From assembly GCF_013911645.1 (NCBI RefSeq), contig NZ_JACESV010000002.1:744001-808000 (forward strand): a DNA stretch of 64,000 bases. Direction: 5' to 3'. The notes beneath the pieces are model-generated. The model was not told the origin of the DNA and did no database searches. It saw nothing but the letters and a program-made list of their open reading frames with translations. Positions within the stretch are counted from its first letter, which is position 1. Every line of letters begins with the position of its first letter. The position numbers were made by a program, and so were the translations under genes. Origin of the DNA: Allomuricauda sp. (GTDB lineage: Bacteria > Bacteroidota > Bacteroidia > Flavobacteriales > Flavobacteriaceae). Below, piece after piece: positions 17,863 to 27,558 of this stretch.

Positions 17863-18082
17863 TGGGGTGAAAATTATGTTTTCCGTGTTTTTAAGACCAT
17901 GGTCTAAGTAGGTTAAGATCTGTAAAATCTGCGTTCGACACTAAAATGACTTAAAAACAATGTGAAAGTAGGCCTAATGTGGCGACCCCCTAAATTTTTG
18001 TTGTGAACTGTCCGAAAAATGTTGTGAAGCAATTGATGTTTTGCTGTTTGCCCAAGAAGTAAGTACTTAATTGGGACTGCTT

Positions 18083-19294
18083 TTAATACTCATCCAAATG
18101 TTCCGGATATAAAAAGTTGTTGTATGGGAAACGGGTGACATGGATATCGCGCACCGCATCGTAGACGCGCTTTCTGAATTCGTCCATGTTTTCCTTGTTC
18201 AATGCAGAGATAAACAGTGCTTTGTCCCCGAGCTTATTAAAATAGGTTTTCTTCCATTCCTCCAATGTAAAATGGGCAGTTGTGCGTTCCGTAACCAAAT
18301 CGTCTTCATCAATAGTTTCCGGGTGGTATTGGTCTATTTTGTTAAAGACCATGATGCAGGGTTTTCCAGAACTATCAATTTCGTCCAAAATTTGATTTAC
18401 CGAGGCAATATGCTCTTCAAAATTAGGATGCGAAATATCTACCACATGCAGCAGTAGATCAGCCTCGCGAACCTCGTCCAAGGTACTTTTAAAACTCTCT
18501 ACCAATTGGGTCGGTAATTTTCTGATGAATCCCACCGTATCACTCAATAGAAAAGGAAGGTTTCCCAGTACCACTTTGCGAACAGTGGTGTCCAGCGTAG
18601 CAAAAAGTTTGTTCTCTGCAAACACATCGCTTTTGCTGATCACGTTCATTAAGGTAGATTTGCCAACGTTGGTATATCCCACCAAAGCAACCCGAACCAA
18701 AGAGCCACGGTTACCGCGCTGGGTTTCCATTTGGCGGTCTATTTTGGCAAGTTTCTTTTTGAGCAAGGCAATGCGGTCACGAACAATACGTCTATCCGTT
18801 TCAATTTCCGTTTCACCGGGACCACGCATACCAATACCACCCCGTTGCCGCTCCAAGTGCGTCCAAAGACCGGTCAATCTTGGTAAAAGATATTCGTATT
18901 GGGCAAGCTCTACTTGGGTTCTGGCATAACTTGTCTTGGCCCTTTGGGCAAATATGTCCAGAATCAAACTGGTTCTATCCAGCACTTTACAGCGCAGTAG
19001 TTTTTCAACATTGTTCTGTTGTGCAGGCGATAGTTCATCATCAAAGATTACGGAACCTATTTCATTTTCCTTTACAAATTGGCGTACCTCTTCCATTTTA
19101 CCGCTTCCAATGTAAGTTTTGGGATTGGGTACATCAATGCGCTGCACAAATCTTTTCTCAACTTCGCCACCGGCAGTGTATGTCAAAAATTCAAGCTCGT
19201 CCAAGTACTCTTTTACCTTGGCTTCGTCTTGGTGCTGATTCATTACACCGATAAGTACCGCCTTTTCATATTCAATTGACTTCTTTTCTAGCAT
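18083..19294 (-). CDS. hflX: GTPase HflX
   Basis: HflX is a ribosome-associated GTPase that can split stalled or stressed 70S ribosomes. The 403-residue protein has the N-terminal HflX domain (about 1-200, including TYIGSGKMEEVR and the ARTQVELAQYEYLLPRL helix), GGIGMRGPGETEIETDRR linker, then G1 GYTNVGKSTLMN, G3 DTVGFIRKLP and G4 NKID of the GTPase domain. Length is normal. A TAAATTTG box lies just upstream on the minus strand. It is a single gene. Confidence 0.95.
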   Translation of the reverse strand: MLEKKSIEYEKAVLIGVMNQHQDEAKVKEYLDELEFLTYTAGGEVEKRFVQRIDVPNPKTYIGSGKMEEVRQFVKENEIGSVIFDDELSPAQQNNVEKLLRCKVLDRTSLILDIFAQRAKTSYARTQVELAQYEYLLPRLTGLWTHLERQRGGIGMRGPGETEIETDRRIVRDRIALLKKKLAKIDRQMETQRGNRGSLVRVALVGYTNVGKSTLMNVISKSDVFAENKLFATLDTTVRKVVLGNLPFLLSDTVGFIRKLPTQLVESFKSTLDEVREADLLLHVVDISHPNFEEHIASVNQILDEIDSSGKPCIMVFNKIDQYHPETIDEDDLVTERTTAHFTLEEWKKTYFNKLGDKALFISALNKENMDEFRKRVYDAVRDIHVTRFPYNNFLYPEHLDEY

Positions 19295-19328
19295 CGAACA
19301 GGTTTAGGGTACAAATTTACGCAATGTT

Positions 19329-20339
19329 TTGGAAGCTATTTTGTACTTTGGCATTTCTATTGAATCATTGGAAAAAGAAACAGGGATCTTGCATAAAAAG
19401 GAAAACAGATATACGATAGCATTTTATAATCTCGAAAATTTCTTTGACACCAAAGATGACCCGTATCTGTTGGATGATGATTTTACCCCAAAGGGGTTTA
19501 AAAGGTGGAACAAAGCTAAATTTTGGAACAAAGCCAATAAAATTTCCAGGGCTATTTCTAGAATTGGATTGGAAGAAAGTAATCATTCCCCGATTTTGGT
19601 AGGTATGGCCGAAGTTGAAAATAAAGGTGTAATTAAATCGCTTTTACGATCAAAACAATTACGGGATATTGATTATGGAGTCATACATTTTGATTCCCCC
19701 GATGAGCGGGGAATAGATACGGCCCTGATTTACCATAAAGAACATTTTGAGGTGCTCGATGCCGAGACCATTCCTTTGATGGTACAAAATACAAATGGCG
19801 ATAGAGACCTTACCCGAGATATTTTATATGTACACGGCAAGTTGCATCAAGAAGAAATCCACGTTTTTGTGAACCATTGGCCATCCCGTAGGGAAGGAGC
19901 TGAGGAAACCAGCTATAAGCGTATCAAGGCAGCGGATACCATTCTTCAAAAACTTGATGCTATACAAGGGAATAGTTCAAACATTATTGTTATGGGCGAT
20001 TTTAATGACGACCCCAATTCACAAAGCATCCAAACACTTATGGACACAGGAAAGTTCATCAACCCTATGAAAAAACTGTTATCCCCTGTATCGGGCAGCG
20101 CCAATTACAAAGGGGAATGGAGTTTGTTCGATCAAATATTGCTCTCGCACAGTTTTTTGAACTACGAAAAGGACACCCACAATTTTGTAGAAGCAAAAAT
20201 ATTTTCACCAAGATCTTTAAAAGAATGGAAGGGCAAATACAAAGGAAATCCTTTCAGAACTTTTGCCGGAAAGAAATATTTGGGGGGCTATAGTGATCAT
20301 TTTCCTGTATATATTGTATTGGATGAAAGCAAGAAATGA
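19329..20339 (+). CDS. Endonuclease/exonuclease/phosphatase family protein, start uncertain
   Basis: The protein has the EEP fold: YTIAFYNLENFFDTKDDP near the start, MAEVENKG with the catalytic Glu, VFVNHWPSRREG, VMGDFNDDPNSQ and the terminal GGYSDHFPVYIVL with the catalytic Asp-His. It is likely a phosphodiesterase or nuclease acting on an unknown substrate. The frame has no ATG before the core; TTG at 19329 is the first usable codon. A separate ATG at 19324 reads a different frame that ends at 19420, so a frameshift is possible. No signal peptide is evident. Confidence 0.8.
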   Translation: MEAILYFGISIESLEKETGILHKKENRYTIAFYNLENFFDTKDDPYLLDDDFTPKGFKRWNKAKFWNKANKISRAISRIGLEESNHSPILVGMAEVENKGVIKSLLRSKQLRDIDYGVIHFDSPDERGIDTALIYHKEHFEVLDAETIPLMVQNTNGDRDLTRDILYVHGKLHQEEIHVFVNHWPSRREGAEETSYKRIKAADTILQKLDAIQGNSSNIIVMGDFNDDPNSQSIQTLMDTGKFINPMKKLLSPVSGSANYKGEWSLFDQILLSHSFLNYEKDTHNFVEAKIFSPRSLKEWKGKYKGNPFRTFAGKKYLGGYSDHFPVYIVLDESKK

Positions 20340-20491
20340 TTGTGAGAAAAAATTTACACCACGTAAAAGTGAATTTTCACAACATAAAGAAGTAAAACGC
20401 CATGCATTTCATCGAATAAAGTAGGAATTTTATCGATAAATAATACATATCAACATATATTCGTAGTCCAAATCTTACCATAAACTCAATT

Positions 20492-22684
20492 ATGGACTAT
20501 CGTTTTCCTATAGGGGTTAAGGGAGTGATTTTCTCCTTTTTATTTTCGCTTCTAGGCGTAGTTTCCATATTTGCCCAATCCAAAAGTGCAAAAGAGCAAA
20601 TTCGTTTTTCCTACGATCAAGGGAAAATATCCTCTTTTATTTCCGAAATGGAAATTGATCACCAGTCCAAGCTTAAAAAAATAGGCGAGCTTATAAAAAC
20701 CAAAGGACTTACAGCTTCAAAAAGCAACAATGGTACACAAATAGCTTTAAAGGATATTGGTACCGATGGAACACCACTTTACTATACTACCTTAAACGAT
20801 TACGCATCCCAAACTTCAAGGGCTCATACGCTTTATGATAAAGGGCTGCTAAATTTAGGCTTAACAGGTAGGGGCATGGAAGTGGGTGTTTGGGATTCCG
20901 GCGTAGCTTTGTCCTCTCACCAGGAGTTTGATACCAGGGCAAAGAATGCCGATAATGCCGATGAGATAAGTCTGCATGCCACTTTGGTAACAGGCAACCT
21001 TATTTCTGCCGGTGTGGAACCCAGTGCCAAAGGTGCTGCCTATGGGGCACAAGCCTTGACCCACGATTGGAGCCGCGATAAAATTGAAGTGGCAGAAGCC
21101 GCCGCCAATGGACTTTTGTTGAGCAATCATTCCTACGGAATTTTGTCCGATAGGGTGCCAGATTGGTATTTTGGCGCCTATATTAAAGTAACCCAAGACT
21201 GGGATAGGATCATGTACAATGCTCCTTATTACCTAATGGTGACAGCAGCGGGGAACGCACAAAAATCTTATGATAACGAAACACCAAATTTTGGCAAGAC
21301 CGCCGATGGCTTTGATCTTTTATTGGGCTTTACCACAACCAAAAACGGATTGACAATTGCCGGTGCCAACACGGAAATTGATGGCAACGGGGATTTAAAA
21401 AAAGCTTCGGTAGCCGGGTACAGTAGTTTTGGCCCAGTGGATGATGGCCGCGTAAAGCCAGACTTGGCAGGAGATGGAGGGGATATTCTTTCCACAAGTT
21501 CGGCCACCAATAGTAGTTATCAGGTGTCTGCCGGGACTTCCATGGCGGCCCCTGGGGTTACAGGCTCACTTTTGTTGTTGCAACAGTATCACGAAGAGCT
21601 TTTTGGTTCCTATATGAAAGCGGCTACCTTAAAAGGACTTGCGCTTCATACTGCCGATGATGTGGATGCCAAAGGACCGGATTATAAAATGGGTTGGGGT
21701 ATAATGAATGCCAAATCTGCGGCAGAGGTGCTTCAGAATAAAGAATACACCACCTTGATAAACGAAGAAACGCTATCAGACGGAGAAACCTACTCCATAA
21801 CGGTTTTGGCCATGGAAAATGAACCATTGATGGCTTCCATATCTTGGACAGACCCTGAATCGGAATACATAAACCGAGGAGAGCTTAACAGTACCCGAGC
21901 CGCTTTGATGAACGATTTGGATATTAGAGTAACCAAGGACGGAGAAACCCATTTTCCATGGAAATTGAACCCTGCCAAGGCCAACGACGCCGCCACTAAA
22001 GGGGATAATACGGTTGATCCTTTTGAACGTATTGAAGTAGAAAATGCAACAGGTGCTTACACCATTACTATTTCGCACAAGGGTGGGTTAAAAAATGGTC
22101 TTCAAGATTTTTCCTTGATAGTTTCAGGGGCCCAAGTGTCCAATTGTTCCATAGAGACTCCTTCGGATGTGGATTTGGAAGGTTCCTCCAGCGAGGGCAC
22201 AACCATTTCTTGGGGCGATGCTGAAGAAACTTTATTTGAGGTGCAATACAAGAGTGTTGATACGGACAATTGGGAAAGTGAATTGATTTGGGAAAATAAC
22301 TTTGAACTTACCGCTTTGGAAGAAGGCAAAGTGTACGAAGCCCGTGTTCGTTCCATCTGTACCGAGAATGTCGTGTCCGAATTCTCTGAGACCATTGCGT
22401 TTGAGTTTAAAGGTGAAGAAACAGTACTGATACAGAATACCCCGATGTTTGTTCCCCAGGAATTGAACATAACCATTTATCCGAATCCCGCTGTTGATTA
22501 TTTAAACGTGAATGCGGATTTGTCCAAAGATGCCGAGTTTTCTATTGTCACTACTTCTGGCAACGTTATTAAAAAAGGCAAGACCGAAGGTTCCATTAAT
22601 GTGTCTTCTTTGTCTTCTGGTTTATATGTACTGGTGGTTCAGGATTACTCGGGAATCAAAAGCACTAAGTTTTATAAGAACTAG
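20492..22684 (+). CDS. Secreted subtilisin-like S8 peptidase with type IX secretion tail
   Basis: This 730-residue protein has a signal peptide (about 1-29, ending IFAQ), an S8 catalytic domain with Asp135 (VWDSGV), His162 (ISLHATLV), oxyanion Asn254 and Ser350 in GTSMAAP, a jelly-roll region (about 425-545), an FnIII-like domain (about 548-640) and a C-terminal sorting domain (about 655-730; YPNPAVDYLNV, then SSGLYVLVV). The tail is the type A signal of the type IX system, so it is exported through the outer membrane and likely surface-anchored or released. It is a single gene. Confidence 0.93.
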   Translation: MDYRFPIGVKGVIFSFLFSLLGVVSIFAQSKSAKEQIRFSYDQGKISSFISEMEIDHQSKLKKIGELIKTKGLTASKSNNGTQIALKDIGTDGTPLYYTTLNDYASQTSRAHTLYDKGLLNLGLTGRGMEVGVWDSGVALSSHQEFDTRAKNADNADEISLHATLVTGNLISAGVEPSAKGAAYGAQALTHDWSRDKIEVAEAAANGLLLSNHSYGILSDRVPDWYFGAYIKVTQDWDRIMYNAPYYLMVTAAGNAQKSYDNETPNFGKTADGFDLLLGFTTTKNGLTIAGANTEIDGNGDLKKASVAGYSSFGPVDDGRVKPDLAGDGGDILSTSSATNSSYQVSAGTSMAAPGVTGSLLLLQQYHEELFGSYMKAATLKGLALHTADDVDAKGPDYKMGWGIMNAKSAAEVLQNKEYTTLINEETLSDGETYSITVLAMENEPLMASISWTDPESEYINRGELNSTRAALMNDLDIRVTKDGETHFPWKLNPAKANDAATKGDNTVDPFERIEVENATGAYTITISHKGGLKNGLQDFSLIVSGAQVSNCSIETPSDVDLEGSSSEGTTISWGDAEETLFEVQYKSVDTDNWESELIWENNFELTALEEGKVYEARVRSICTENVVSEFSETIAFEFKGEETVLIQNTPMFVPQELNITIYPNPAVDYLNVNADLSKDAEFSIVTTSGNVIKKGKTEGSINVSSLSSGLYVLVVQDYSGIKSTKFYKN

Positions 22685-22692
22685 TTATTGAT

Positions 22693-22736
22693 GCCTTCCG
22701 CACGAATGCTGAACCAAGACGAAGTACAAGAATGAC
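22693..22736. repeat. Degenerate dispersed repeat copy
   Basis: TTCCGCACGAATGCTGA and GACGAAGTAC followed by AATGACA match parts of the long element at 7570-7690 but without its GC-rich hairpin. I read it as a shortened, decayed copy downstream of the subtilisin gene. Confidence 0.5.
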
Positions 22737-22790
22737 ATGATAGCCTTGGCCAACTCTGACCCCATGCTTTTTAACTCTCTTACTTCTAAT

Positions 22791-23504
22791 TTACACCTTC
22801 TTAATCTCGCTATCGGTCAAGAGCTCCTCATTTCGCAATCGTAAGAATACTTGTGCAGTCGTCACCACGTCCAATTCGCAATACGTGATGATTCTATCAA
22901 TATCGTTTTCCTTGTAGAATACATCTTTTACCATGCTGCCATCCATATCATCTTTGGGAGATGGAATGCCCAATACATGTGCCAATAGTTTTAAAGAGGT
23001 GTAATGTTTATAATCACCAAACTTCCAGAGTTCCATGGTATCCAAATGGGGAACCTCCCAAGGCTTTTTACCGAAGAGATCCAGTTTATAGGGTAGATTG
23101 ATGCCGTTTATCACCATTCTGCGGGCGATATAGGGGAAATCGAACTCTTTGCCATTATGGGCGCACAAAAGATGCTTAACTTGGCTAAAATGATCTTTAA
23201 GAAGTTGTTTGAATTGTTTAAGGATTTCGATTTCTTTGCCGTGAAAGGAAGTGACCCTAAAATTTCGATTCTCCCCTTTGTGGGCAAAATACCCCACGGA
23301 AATACAAACAATTTTCCCAAACTCTGCCCAAATACCGGCTCGGTCGTAAAATTCTTCGGGGGTAAACTCGTCTTTGCGCTGGTATTGCGTTTTTTGTTCC
23401 CATAAAAGCTGGGCGGTTTCATCCAAGTCGGTGAAATGTTGCTGTTGGGGTACGGTCTCGATATCCAAAAAGAGGATATGCTCCAGGTTAAGTTTATAAA
23501 GCAT
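22791..23504 (-). CDS. PolB-like 3'-5' exonuclease (DEDD, RNase H-like)
   Basis: The 237-residue protein belongs to the predicted 3'-5' exonucleases related to PolB. Exonuclease I carries FLDIETVPQ (Asp14, Glu16), exonuclease II CAHNGKEFDFPYIARRM, and exonuclease III the YCELDVVTTAQVFLRL segment. It would degrade single-stranded ends of DNA or RNA in the cytosol, maybe in repair. It follows ogt by 9 nt, so the CNNM-ogt-exonuclease genes form a run; a repair link to ogt is suggestive only. Confidence 0.82.
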   Translation of the reverse strand: MLYKLNLEHILFLDIETVPQQQHFTDLDETAQLLWEQKTQYQRKDEFTPEEFYDRAGIWAEFGKIVCISVGYFAHKGENRNFRVTSFHGKEIEILKQFKQLLKDHFSQVKHLLCAHNGKEFDFPYIARRMVINGINLPYKLDLFGKKPWEVPHLDTMELWKFGDYKHYTSLKLLAHVLGIPSPKDDMDGSMVKDVFYKENDIDRIITYCELDVVTTAQVFLRLRNEELLTDSEIKKV

Positions 23505-23513
23505 GGTAGCTAA

Positions 23514-23984
23514 TTAAAAAAGAGTCGTCTGCTTTGCAGGGCTCTCGTGTTCCAATAACCATTTTTTTCTATGCAGTCCACCTGCATATCCTGTGAGGTC
23601 TCCGTTGGTTCCGATAACGCGATGACAGGGAACCACAATCCAAAGTGGATTTTTGCCATTGGCCGAGGCTACTGCACGAATGGCTTTTACATCGCCTAGT
23701 TGTTTGGAAAGTTCCAAATAAGAAATGGTTTTTCCAAAAGGTATTTTTAAAAGGGCATCCCAAACTCTCTTCTGAAATTCGGTGCCCGAAGGGTTTAATT
23801 TAAGGTCAAATACCGTTCGGTCTCCATCAAAATATTCTTGAAATTGCTTGGCAGCATCCTGTAAAACCACAGGAATTGTACCTTTTGGTTTATTTTTGTC
23901 CAAAACAGAGATAGATGCAAGGCCATTTGCATCACCTTTTAACTCTGCTGTTCCAATAGGAGTCTGTATATAAGCAACTTCCAT
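23514..23984 (-). CDS. ogt: Methylated-DNA--protein-cysteine methyltransferase
   Basis: This suicide repair protein takes methyl groups from O6-methylguanine onto Cys120 in the VVPCHRVIG motif, with an upstream helix-turn-helix (GKTISYLELSKQLG, about 84-97) and asparagine hinge (ANGKNP). Start ATG at 23984 gives 156 residues, the usual size; it shares one base with the stop of the CNNM gene (TGATG). An alternative GTG lies one codon earlier. It is a direct-reversal DNA repair enzyme. Confidence 0.94.
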   Translation of the reverse strand: MEVAYIQTPIGTAELKGDANGLASISVLDKNKPKGTIPVVLQDAAKQFQEYFDGDRTVFDLKLNPSGTEFQKRVWDALLKIPFGKTISYLELSKQLGDVKAIRAVASANGKNPLWIVVPCHRVIGTNGDLTGYAGGLHRKKWLLEHESPAKQTTLF

Positions 23985-25105
23985 CACTCTATGTCATCTT
24001 TACCTTCAATAATTCCCAATCGCTTTGCGCGAGCTTCCCAGTTTTTTCTGGCCAGTGTTTGTAGGTTTTCCACATTATCGCTTTCATCCATAATTTCCAA
24101 TCCGAGGAGGGTTTCGATTACATCTTCCATGGTGACCAACCCGCTTACCGAACCATACTCGTCCACTACCAAAGAAATATGTTCTCTTTTCTGTACAAAC
24201 TTTTTGAAAAGATCATTAATGGACTTACTACGATTTGTTACCAGTATTTCTCTTCTGATTGTAGATAATTTTTCATTCCCCTTTTTATTGATGATGGCTT
24301 CCAACAACTCATCTTTTAAAAAGAAGCCCGTAATGTTGTCCATCCGATCTTTGTACAACGGAATTCTTGAAAAGCGCAAGGGTCTGTTTTTTTCAAAAAA
24401 CTTCTTTATGGTAGTGTCTTCGGATGCCACTTTCATTACAGTTCTTGGGGTCATTACATCACGTGCCAAGATCTCATCAAAATAAAGTAGGTTTTTGATC
24501 ATTTTCGATTCCGATTCCTTGAACACACCTTCTTCATGGGCAATTTCGGTCATAGCACTAAAATCCTCCCGATTCAACACACTGCCATGTTCGGCTTTTG
24601 CACCCACCAATTTGGTGAAAAGCTGCAACAACCATAGCAACCCCGTCCATTTAAGCACAAATACCATAATGTTCAGTGCTTTGCTGGTAAAGTTGGCCAG
24701 TTGCTTCCAAAAGGTCGCTCCAATGGTCTTTGGAATGATTTCTGAGGCGACCAAAATCAATATGGTCATCAGGGTAGAGACAATACCGACCATAAGATCT
24801 TCGGTAAAGGCCATCCCAAAAAAGCTTCGTTTTGTAGATCCATACATTTCAGCATAAGCAACTTTTGCCTGTACCCCTACCAAAATGGCACCAACGGTAT
24901 GCGCAATGGTGTTTAGGGTGAGAATGGCGATCAAAGGTTTATCAACATCCTTTTTAAGTTTTTCCAGAGAGCTTGCATAATCTTTACCCTCTTGCTTTTT
25001 TATATTGATAAAAGTGGGTGTGACGCTCAATAGAACCGCCTCCAAAATGGAGCAAAGGAATGAGAAGAAAATGGAAATAAGGGCGTAAAATATAAGTAGT
25101 CCCAT
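23984..25105 (-). CDS. CNNM/HlyC-CorC family transporter-like protein
   Basis: The 373-residue protein has an N-terminal CNNM (DUF21) membrane domain with four helices (about 1-25, 58-80, 100-125, 135-155), then two CBS domains (about 205-325; DVMTPRTVMKVASEDTTI and SLVVDEYGSVSGLVTMEDVIETLLG). These proteins are linked to Mg2+/Co2+ transport or resistance, but the transported ion is not certain. The usual CorC_HlyC C-terminal domain seems absent. It heads a run with ogt and the exonuclease. Confidence 0.88.
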   Translation of the reverse strand: MGLLIFYALISIFFSFLCSILEAVLLSVTPTFINIKKQEGKDYASSLEKLKKDVDKPLIAILTLNTIAHTVGAILVGVQAKVAYAEMYGSTKRSFFGMAFTEDLMVGIVSTLMTILILVASEIIPKTIGATFWKQLANFTSKALNIMVFVLKWTGLLWLLQLFTKLVGAKAEHGSVLNREDFSAMTEIAHEEGVFKESESKMIKNLLYFDEILARDVMTPRTVMKVASEDTTIKKFFEKNRPLRFSRIPLYKDRMDNITGFFLKDELLEAIINKKGNEKLSTIRREILVTNRSKSINDLFKKFVQKREHISLVVDEYGSVSGLVTMEDVIETLLGLEIMDESDNVENLQTLARKNWEARAKRLGIIEGKDDIE

Positions 25106-25145
25106 AAAATGGTAGAATCTTTAGTACCAAGATAGGGAATAGGAA

Positions 25146-26453
25146 TCAATTTTGAACGTTTAATCCCCCAGCTTTATAGAAAATATCCTGAAGCGCCGTT
25201 CGAATATTTAAATTGTACAATTGACGATGGTCCCTAGAAGGATAGACTCTGTTGGATAGAAAAATAAAGGTCAACTTGTTTTCCGGGTCGGCCCACACAA
25301 AAGTTCCCGTAAAACCCGAGTGTCCAAAACTTTTGGGACTTGCCAAAGGAGAGGGGTAGGCCTCTTCCAATGGGAGTTCGGCATTATCCAGCAAAGGTTT
25401 GTCGAAGCCCAATCCCCGACGATTTTCATTTTCGGGATATTGCACTTTGGTGAATTCCTTTACCGTTTCAGCCGAAATGAGCTGTTGGCCATCTACCTCG
25501 CCATAATTTTGATAAAAGAGCATCAATTTGGCCAGATCATCAGCTGTTCCGAATAATCCTGCATTGCCCGAAACTCCACCTTTGAGCGAAGCATTTTCGT
25601 CGTGCACCCAACCTTGCACCAAGGATTTTCGGAATAGTGAATCCACTTCGGTAGGCACAATGGTGTTCACGTAGTTATTTTCTTTGGGCAGGTATCCCAA
25701 GGTATGACAACCTAAAGGTTGATAGAAATTTTCATCCAAATACGTTTGATAGTCGGTTCCTGTGAGCTGCTCTATCAAACTTGGAAAGATGAGAAACGTA
25801 AGCCCGGAATATTTGTATTTCTTCTCATCTGAAACTTCGGAGCGGTTAATGATTCGGTTCATTTTTCGCTCAAAACGATTGTTGATGTAGAGCCCATCAT
25901 ACACTTGTCCTTCAAATCTTTTATGGGAAAAATTCCGAACAAAGCGTCTTTTGATTTTACCATTCTTCCGTAGCACCTTCTGCAAAAAAACGATGTAGGG
26001 CACCAAACCAGCTTGATGCGCCAAAATCTCGCGAAGCGTTAGGTCTTTTTTGTCCTTTCTTCGCTTCCATGGGTCCCAATATGTACTGAATGGTTTATCT
26101 AGGTCTAGCTTGCCTTCGTCCACCAACTTCATCAGGGCAGGCAAGGGCCCCGAAATTTTGGTAACCGAGGCCAAATCGTATAGATCGTTCAAGGCCACGG
26201 GTTGAATGCTGTCGTAGGTGTGGAAACCGTACGCTTTATGAAAAATGACAGTATCGTTTTTGGCCACCAAGAGCTGTGCCCCGGGAAAAGCCAAACTATC
26301 GATACCCATTTCCATAATGGAGTCCACTTTTTGGTTGATGAAAGCTTCATCAAATCCTAATTTGGAGGGATAGGCATGGATGAGCTCCCGTTGGGCAAAC
26401 CCAAAAGGTATCACTAAAGTGATGAAGAACAATGAAACTGCTAGTTTTTTCAT
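25146..26453 (-). CDS. Exported serine hydrolase, class C beta-lactamase fold
   Basis: Starting at ATG 26451-26453 gives 435 residues with a signal peptide (residues 1-21, ending GFAQ). The catalytic SVTK motif is at 96-99 (LYDLASVTKISG), a Tyr motif in KYSGLTFLIF and an HSG motif in SFGHSGFTGTFVW. It belongs to the penicillin-binding/esterase group and is closer to the larger beta-lactamase-related hydrolases seen fused to glycoside hydrolase family 3 in other Bacteroidota. Substrate is unknown. It lies downstream of hemB, separated by a repeat. Confidence 0.85.
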   Translation of the reverse strand: MKKLAVSLFFITLVIPFGFAQRELIHAYPSKLGFDEAFINQKVDSIMEMGIDSLAFPGAQLLVAKNDTVIFHKAYGFHTYDSIQPVALNDLYDLASVTKISGPLPALMKLVDEGKLDLDKPFSTYWDPWKRRKDKKDLTLREILAHQAGLVPYIVFLQKVLRKNGKIKRRFVRNFSHKRFEGQVYDGLYINNRFERKMNRIINRSEVSDEKKYKYSGLTFLIFPSLIEQLTGTDYQTYLDENFYQPLGCHTLGYLPKENNYVNTIVPTEVDSLFRKSLVQGWVHDENASLKGGVSGNAGLFGTADDLAKLMLFYQNYGEVDGQQLISAETVKEFTKVQYPENENRRGLGFDKPLLDNAELPLEEAYPSPLASPKSFGHSGFTGTFVWADPENKLTFIFLSNRVYPSRDHRQLYNLNIRTALQDIFYKAGGLNVQN

Positions 26454-26499
26454 TTTGGTGTAAGGTTTATCCCAAAGTTCGGATAAAATCCTTAGCAAC

Positions 26500-26520
26500 C
26501 CTTCGACTGCGCTCAGGGCG
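26500..26520. repeat. Short CTTCGACTGCGCTCAG repeat
   Basis: CCCTTCGACTGCGCTCAGGG (about 26499-26518) is a short near-palindrome in the gap between hemB and the serine hydrolase. Its core matches the repeat at 10849. Confidence 0.5.
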
Positions 26521-26531
26521 ACGAAAAAGGA

Positions 26532-27521
26532 TTAACATATCATTTTTACTACATCTTTAGCAAAATACGAAGCGATGATATTGGCACCAGCTCTTTTTAT
26601 GGCCGTCAATTGCTCCAAGACCACAGCATCATGGTCCAACCAGCCTTTTTCGGCGGCGGCTTTTACCATGGCGTATTCTCCAGAAACCTGATATACGGCA
26701 ACGGGAACTTCTACTTCATTTTTGATTTCCCGAACAATGTCCAAATAACACAACCCTGGCTTTACCATCACAATATCTGCCCCTTCGTCAATATCCATTT
26801 GGGTTTCCTTGATGGCTTCATACCGATTGGCATAATCCATTTGATAGGTTTTCTTGTCCTTGGGAACATTGTCAATATCAACAGGTGCAGAATCCAGGGC
26901 ATCACGGAAGGGCCCATAAAATGCACTGGCATACTTGGCGGAATAGGCCATGATTCCCGTGTTGATGAACCCTTCATCTTCCAAAGCTTCGCGGATGGTC
27001 AATATTCTACCGTCCATCATATCACTGGGGGCTACAAAATCAGCCCCAGCTTTGGCGTGGGACACACTCATTTCGGCCAACACCTCTGCGGATTCGTCGT
27101 TCAGGATTTGCCCTTCGGCCACAATACCGTCGTGTCCATAAGATGAAAATGGGTCCAGAGCCACATCGGTCATCACCAACATTTGTGGACAGGCATTTTT
27201 TACGGTTTTTATGGCACGCTGCATCAAGCCATTGGGATTCAGGGCCTCGGTTCCTTTGTTGTCCTTCAGTTTATCATCGACCTTTACAAAAAGAAGCACG
27301 GAGCAAAGTCCCATTTTCCAGAGTTCCTTCACTTCTTTCTCCAAATTGTCCAAACTCAACCTAAAGTAGTTGGGCATGGAAGGTATTTCTTCCTTGACTT
27401 CTTTTCCTTCGGTAACAAATAAAGGTACCAGAAAGTCATCTGGGGTCAAGGTGGTTTCCCGAACCAATCTTCTAATGGATTCGGATGCGCGGAGTCTTCT
27501 GTTTCGTATGAGTGGATACAT
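26532..27521 (-). CDS. hemB: Delta-aminolevulinic acid dehydratase
   Basis: HemB condenses two 5-aminolevulinate molecules to porphobilinogen. The 329-residue protein has the two Schiff-base lysines Lys196 (MAYSAKYASAFYGPF) and Lys254 (VMVKPGLCYLD). The metal loop reads TDVALDPFSSYGHDG, lacking the cysteines of the zinc-dependent type, so this is probably the Mg/K-type enzyme. The length is normal. It is the last heme gene of the operon, 37 nt after PhzF. Confidence 0.96.
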   Translation of the reverse strand: MYPLIRNRRLRASESIRRLVRETTLTPDDFLVPLFVTEGKEVKEEIPSMPNYFRLSLDNLEKEVKELWKMGLCSVLLFVKVDDKLKDNKGTEALNPNGLMQRAIKTVKNACPQMLVMTDVALDPFSSYGHDGIVAEGQILNDESAEVLAEMSVSHAKAGADFVAPSDMMDGRILTIREALEDEGFINTGIMAYSAKYASAFYGPFRDALDSAPVDIDNVPKDKKTYQMDYANRYEAIKETQMDIDEGADIVMVKPGLCYLDIVREIKNEVEVPVAVYQVSGEYAMVKAAAEKGWLDHDAVVLEQLTAIKRAGANIIASYFAKDVVKMIC

Positions 27522-27558
27522 ATATTTAGTTTTAAGTTGTGAGCCTTAAGCTTATCGC

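Noticed and set aside
23991-24857. Plus-strand frames of 120-164 codons opposite the CNNM gene
   Set aside because: They mirror the CBS and membrane domains of the CNNM gene and are rich in serine as expected of antisense shadows.
26610-27146. A plus-strand reading frame of 178 codons antisense to hemB
   Set aside because: hemB is complete with both Schiff-base lysines on the other strand; the frame has no domain or start context of its own.
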